Below are positions 5,517 to 7,631 of a stretch of DNA of 7,631 nt, in pieces. Position numbers and translations under genes: made by a program. Each line of letters starts with the position of its first letter. Within the stretch, counting starts at the first letter, position 1. Origin of the DNA: Myxococcales bacterium (GTDB lineage Bacteria; Myxococcota; Polyangia; Fen-1088); assembly GCA_003157315.1 (NCBI GenBank), contig PMJE01000579.1, forward strand, positions 1-7,631, written 5' to 3'. Under the pieces are notes generated by a model that made no database searches, had not been told where the DNA came from, and saw nothing but the letters and a program-made list of their open reading frames with translations.

Positions 5517-7334
5517 ATGGCCGAGACTCAGGAAAGCGTCATCCGGGAGATCTGCGGACGGTTTGCCAACGACCGGACGCGGCTGATGGACATCCTGCTC
5601 GAGGCGCATCGACGGCTGGGCAGTGTGTCGGGCGAAGCGGTGGATGCCATCGCGCGGGGGGTATCGCTGCCACGGGTGGAAGTCGAGAGCGCGCTGTCGT
5701 TCTACGCGTTCTTTTCGCCCAAGCCACGCGGCAGGTTCGTGATTCGCCTGTGCAACGACATCATCGACCAGATGCACGGCGCAGACCGGGTGGGACGGGC
5801 CTTCCGCGAGGAGCTGGGGATCGATTTCGGTCAGACCACCGCCGACGGTTTCTTCACCCTTGAACACACGCCCTGCATCGGCATGTGCGACCAGGCCCCG
5901 GCTGCGCTGATCAATGACAAAGTTGTCACCAATCTTTCGAGCGACCGGGCGCGCGAACTGGTCGAGGCCCTGCGCGCAAGCGGTGACGTCGAACACCTGA
6001 AGCTCACCCTGGGCAACGGCAACAACAGTCACCCCCTGGTTCGTGCCGTGGTCAGGAACAACCTGCGCGAGCGCGGCCCGGTGATTTTCGCACCGTTGGC
6101 CCGCGGGGTGGCCTTGCGTAAGGCCCTGGCGGAAAGCGCCACCGAGGTGATCAAGAGCATCAAGGTTTCCCGTCTGCGCGGGCGCGGGGGCGCGGGCTTC
6201 CCCACCGGCATGAAGTGGGAGTTTGCGCGCGCAGCTGCCGGCGAGAAGAAAGTCGTGGTGTGCAACGCCGACGAGGGCGAGCCCGGCACCTTCAAGGATC
6301 GCGTGATCCTCACCGAGGCCGCGGACCTGGTCTTCGAGGGCATGACCATCGCCGGGTACGGCGTGGGCGCGGCCACCGGGATCGTCTACTTGCGCGGCGA
6401 ATACGCCTATCTGCTCGCCTTCCTGGAAAGCCTGCTCAAGGAACGCCGCGAGGCGGGCCTGCTCGGCCGCAACATCCTGGGCAAGCAAGGGTTCGATTTC
6501 GACATCCGCATCCAACTGGGCGCGGGCGCTTACATCTGCGGGGAGGAGACCGCGCTGCTCAGCTCGTGCGAAGGCAAGCGTGGCGATCCCAAGAATCGGC
6601 CGCCTTTCCCGGCCCAGTCTGGCTACCTGGGGCGGCCCACGGTCATCAACAACGTGGAGACCTTCTGCTGCGTGGCCCGCATCCTGGAGAACGGGCCGGG
6701 CTGGTTCAGCTCGATCGGCACCAACGACAGCACGGGCACCAAGCTGTACAGCGTGTCCGGCGACTGCGATCGGCCGGGCGTCTACGAGCTGCCTTTCGGC
6801 GCCAAGGTCAGCGACCTGCTCGCCATGGTTGGCGCACAGGAGACCGCGGCGGTGCAGGTGGGCGGCGCCTCCGGGCAGATGATCGGCCCCAAGGACTTCG
6901 GCCGCACCCTGCGCTTCGACGATCTGGCCACCGGCGGCGCGGTGATGATCTTCAACCGGCAGCGTGACGTGCTCAAGGTGGCCGAGGCGTTCATGGACTT
7001 CTTCTGCGAGGAAAGCTGCGGCTACTGCACGCCCTGCCGCGTGGGCAACCGCCTGCTGCGCGAGCGCCTTGGCCAGGTGGCCGACGGCAAGGGAAGCCCG
7101 GAGGATCTCGCGTATCTGCAGAGGCTGGGCGAAACCGTGAAGGCCACCAGCCGCTGCGGCCTTGGCCAGACCTCGGCCCAGCCAGTGCTGACCACCCTGC
7201 GATCCTTCCGGTCGGAATACGAGCGACGGGTGCAGACACGCCCGGCGGATCTGCTGCCCAGCTTCGACGGCGCCGCTGCGGTGGCAGTGGCCGAGTCGCT
7301 GGCCCAGCGCCGGTCGGTTTATTTCGGGAAGTGA
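5517..7334 (+). CDS. hoxF: NAD-reducing hydrogenase diaphorase subunit HoxF (NuoE-NuoF fusion)
   Basis: A 605-residue flavoprotein that passes electrons between NAD(H) and the hydrogenase module, close to the 602 aa of C. necator HoxF. Residues 1-155 are a NuoE-like thioredoxin-fold domain opening with the HoxF-typical NDRTRLMDIL (18-27). Its [2Fe-2S] site has C79, C120 and C124, but D84 replaces the second cysteine. Residues 185-575 are NuoF-like: RGRGGAGFPTG (221-231) for FMN and NADEGEPGTFKDR (250-262) for NAD(H); GAGAYICGEETALLSS (335-350) and PPFPAQSGYLGRP (362-374) continue the flavin fold. The [4Fe-4S] ligands are C501, C504 and C507 (ESCGYCTPCRVG) and C547 (SRCGLG). The tail LLPSFD (579-584) also recalls HoxF. 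hoxU follows after 10 bp. An NAD-linked formate dehydrogenase diaphorase is less likely given the N-terminal match and the nearby nikR. Confidence 0.88.
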   Translation: MAETQESVIREICGRFANDRTRLMDILLEAHRRLGSVSGEAVDAIARGVSLPRVEVESALSFYAFFSPKPRGRFVIRLCNDIIDQMHGADRVGRAFREELGIDFGQTTADGFFTLEHTPCIGMCDQAPAALINDKVVTNLSSDRARELVEALRASGDVEHLKLTLGNGNNSHPLVRAVVRNNLRERGPVIFAPLARGVALRKALAESATEVIKSIKVSRLRGRGGAGFPTGMKWEFARAAAGEKKVVVCNADEGEPGTFKDRVILTEAADLVFEGMTIAGYGVGAATGIVYLRGEYAYLLAFLESLLKERREAGLLGRNILGKQGFDFDIRIQLGAGAYICGEETALLSSCEGKRGDPKNRPPFPAQSGYLGRPTVINNVETFCCVARILENGPGWFSSIGTNDSTGTKLYSVSGDCDRPGVYELPFGAKVSDLLAMVGAQETAAVQVGGASGQMIGPKDFGRTLRFDDLATGGAVMIFNRQRDVLKVAEAFMDFFCEESCGYCTPCRVGNRLLRERLGQVADGKGSPEDLAYLQRLGETVKATSRCGLGQTSAQPVLTTLRSFRSEYERRVQTRPADLLPSFDGAAAVAVAESLAQRRSVYFGK

Positions 7335-7344
7335 AAGGGACACC

Positions 7345-7631
7345 ATGAGCGGCGAAATCACCTTCACCATCGACGGTGCGCAAGTGCGCGGCCAGGCCGG
7401 CCAGAGCATCCTGCAGGCCGCGGCGCTGTCCAACATCTATATCCCTCACCTGTGCGCCAAGCGCGGCCTCTCTCCCTGGGGAAGCTGTCGCGTGTGTACC
7501 GTGCTGGTCAACGGCCGGCCCCAGGCGGCGTGCATCCAGCCCATCGCCGATGGCATCGTGGTCGAGAACGACACCGATGCCCTGCGCGAAATGCGCCGCG
7601 AGCTGATCGAGATGCTGTTCGTCGAGGGCAA
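7345..7631 (+). CDS. hoxU: Diaphorase iron-sulfur subunit HoxU, 5' part
   Basis: The first 95 residues of a NuoG-N-terminal-like electron-transfer protein that links HoxF to the hydrogenase small subunit; the window ends inside the gene (HoxU is about 230-240 aa). The visible part is a plant-type ferredoxin domain with all four [2Fe-2S] cysteines: C37, C48, C51 and C63 (C-x10-C-x2-C-x11-C, in LCAKRG...GSCRVC...AAC). The segment REMRRELIEMLFVEG (81-95) is where HoxU and NuoG proteins lead into their His/Cys [4Fe-4S] motif, expected just past the edge. The ATG has AAAGGGA 4 nt upstream and lies 10 bp after the hoxF stop, so the two are one operon. The start of NuoG itself or of an NAD-linked formate dehydrogenase alpha subunit would look alike over this stretch. 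Confidence 0.85.
   Translation, partial: MSGEITFTIDGAQVRGQAGQSILQAAALSNIYIPHLCAKRGLSPWGSCRVCTVLVNGRPQAACIQPIADGIVVENDTDALREMRRELIEMLFVEG

Noticed and set aside
5415..7436. A 673-codon open frame on the minus strand across hoxF
   Set aside because: It is antisense to a protein whose domains and iron-sulfur motifs are unmistakable. Its translation is low-complexity and rich in Ala, Gly, Arg and His, as expected of a GC-rich shadow frame.

Overview
The window is a GC-rich stretch of bacterial chromosome, most likely from a Gram-negative proteobacterium. An outer-membrane TonB-dependent receptor is present. The HoxF and HoxU proteins resemble those of Cupriavidus-type NAD-reducing hydrogenases, and NikR is of the proteobacterial kind. 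A betaproteobacterium, perhaps Rhodocyclales/Sterolibacterium-like, would fit the mix of a steroid 5-alpha-reductase homologue, hox genes and folate C1 metabolism. That placement is inference from gene content, not a phylogenetic result.

Layout: (1) 1-813, plus strand: the last codons of an upstream gene, overlapping by TGATG with a complete SRD5A-type steroid 5-alpha-reductase homologue. (2) 814-907: a convergent gap with two GC-rich hairpins. (3) 908-5341, minus strand: four genes all read leftward, in transcription order cutA, a large TonB-dependent receptor with an extra N-terminal TonB C-terminal-like domain, a MetF-family methylenetetrahydrofolate reductase, and nikR. The gaps between them are 70-90 bp and hold palindromes. 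(4) 5342-5516: a divergent regulatory gap with a candidate promoter and an inverted repeat. (5) 5517-7631, plus strand: hoxF (NuoE-NuoF fusion, 605 aa) and the 5' part of hoxU, which runs off the window.

The likely theme is nickel and hydrogen. HoxFU is the diaphorase half of an NAD-linked [NiFe]-hydrogenase, whose remaining subunits should lie just beyond the right edge. NikR is the nickel sensor, and CutA is a metal-associated trimeric protein. The receptor between cutA and metF may import a metal or metal chelate across the outer membrane, but its substrate cannot be read from sequence. metF and the SRD5A homologue do not obviously fit the nickel theme.

The points most worth a second look are: the fused TonB_C-receptor beside nikR and hox; the inverted repeats in front of nikR, the receptor and hoxF; the Cys-to-Asp change in the HoxF [2Fe-2S] site; and the close resemblance of the first complete gene to animal steroid 5-alpha-reductases. 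No RNA genes, insertion sequences or CRISPR arrays were seen.
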